Shown here: piece after piece, positions 4,901-5,621 of the stretch | How positions within the stretch are numbered: position 1 is the first letter of the stretch | How the letters are laid out: every line of letters begins with the position of its first letter | Made by a program: the position numbers and the translations under genes | Assembly: GCA_023399505.1 (NCBI GenBank) | Contig: JAEWOZ010000133.1 | Location: 1 to 5,621 of the forward strand | DNA from: Fusobacteriota bacterium | Lineage (GTDB): Bacteria; Fusobacteriota; Fusobacteriia; Bac17; JAEWOZ01 | Direction: 5' to 3' | DNA length: 5,621 nucleotides | Notes under the pieces: model-generated | Databases searched by the model: none | Told to the model about the DNA's origin: nothing | Seen by the model: the letters and a program-made list of their open reading frames with translations, nothing else

Positions 4901-5621
<721 letters not shown>

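Overview
The window is very AT-rich throughout, including the coding regions. Its genes are bacterial: peptidoglycan synthesis (mraY-murD), the groES-groEL chaperonin operon with a CIRCE operator, and two ankyrin-repeat genes. By recollection only, the GroEL N-terminal third ([38 protein letters not shown]) and the P-loop-like start of MurD look most like Fusobacteriota, perhaps a Leptotrichiaceae/Streptobacillus/Sneathia-type host-associated bacterium. Brachyspira or an AT-rich Firmicute is not excluded. No database search was possible.

Layout from left to right. Bases 1-78 (minus) hold the first 26 codons of murD. Bases 94-1128 (minus) are mraY, which is transcribed into murD. Bases 1129-1361 are intergenic, with an extended -10 promoter for mraY and a hairpin terminator that closes the unit upstream of it. 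Bases 1362-3035 and 3087-4400 (both minus) are two paralogous ankyrin-repeat genes, apparently one operon with the 437-aa gene first. Bases 4401-4618 are a divergent control region: a weak extended -10 promoter faces left into the ankyrin pair, and a promoter plus CIRCE faces right into groESL. groES is complete (90 aa) and groEL runs off the right edge after 240 codons.

The housekeeping genes look ordinary. The unusual part is the ankyrin pair. Both proteins start with a near-identical short lipoprotein-like signal, carry about ten ankyrin repeats each, and end in a related ~90-residue helical domain. The last 13 residues of that domain are LP(E/R)EIFIEIIKA(I/M), which resembles the truncated C-terminal F-box (PRANC-type) of poxvirus, Wolbachia and Orientia ankyrin proteins. 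If that is real, the genes may encode host-directed factors. The secretion signal and the F-box-like tail are hard to reconcile, and this is the most interesting question in the window.
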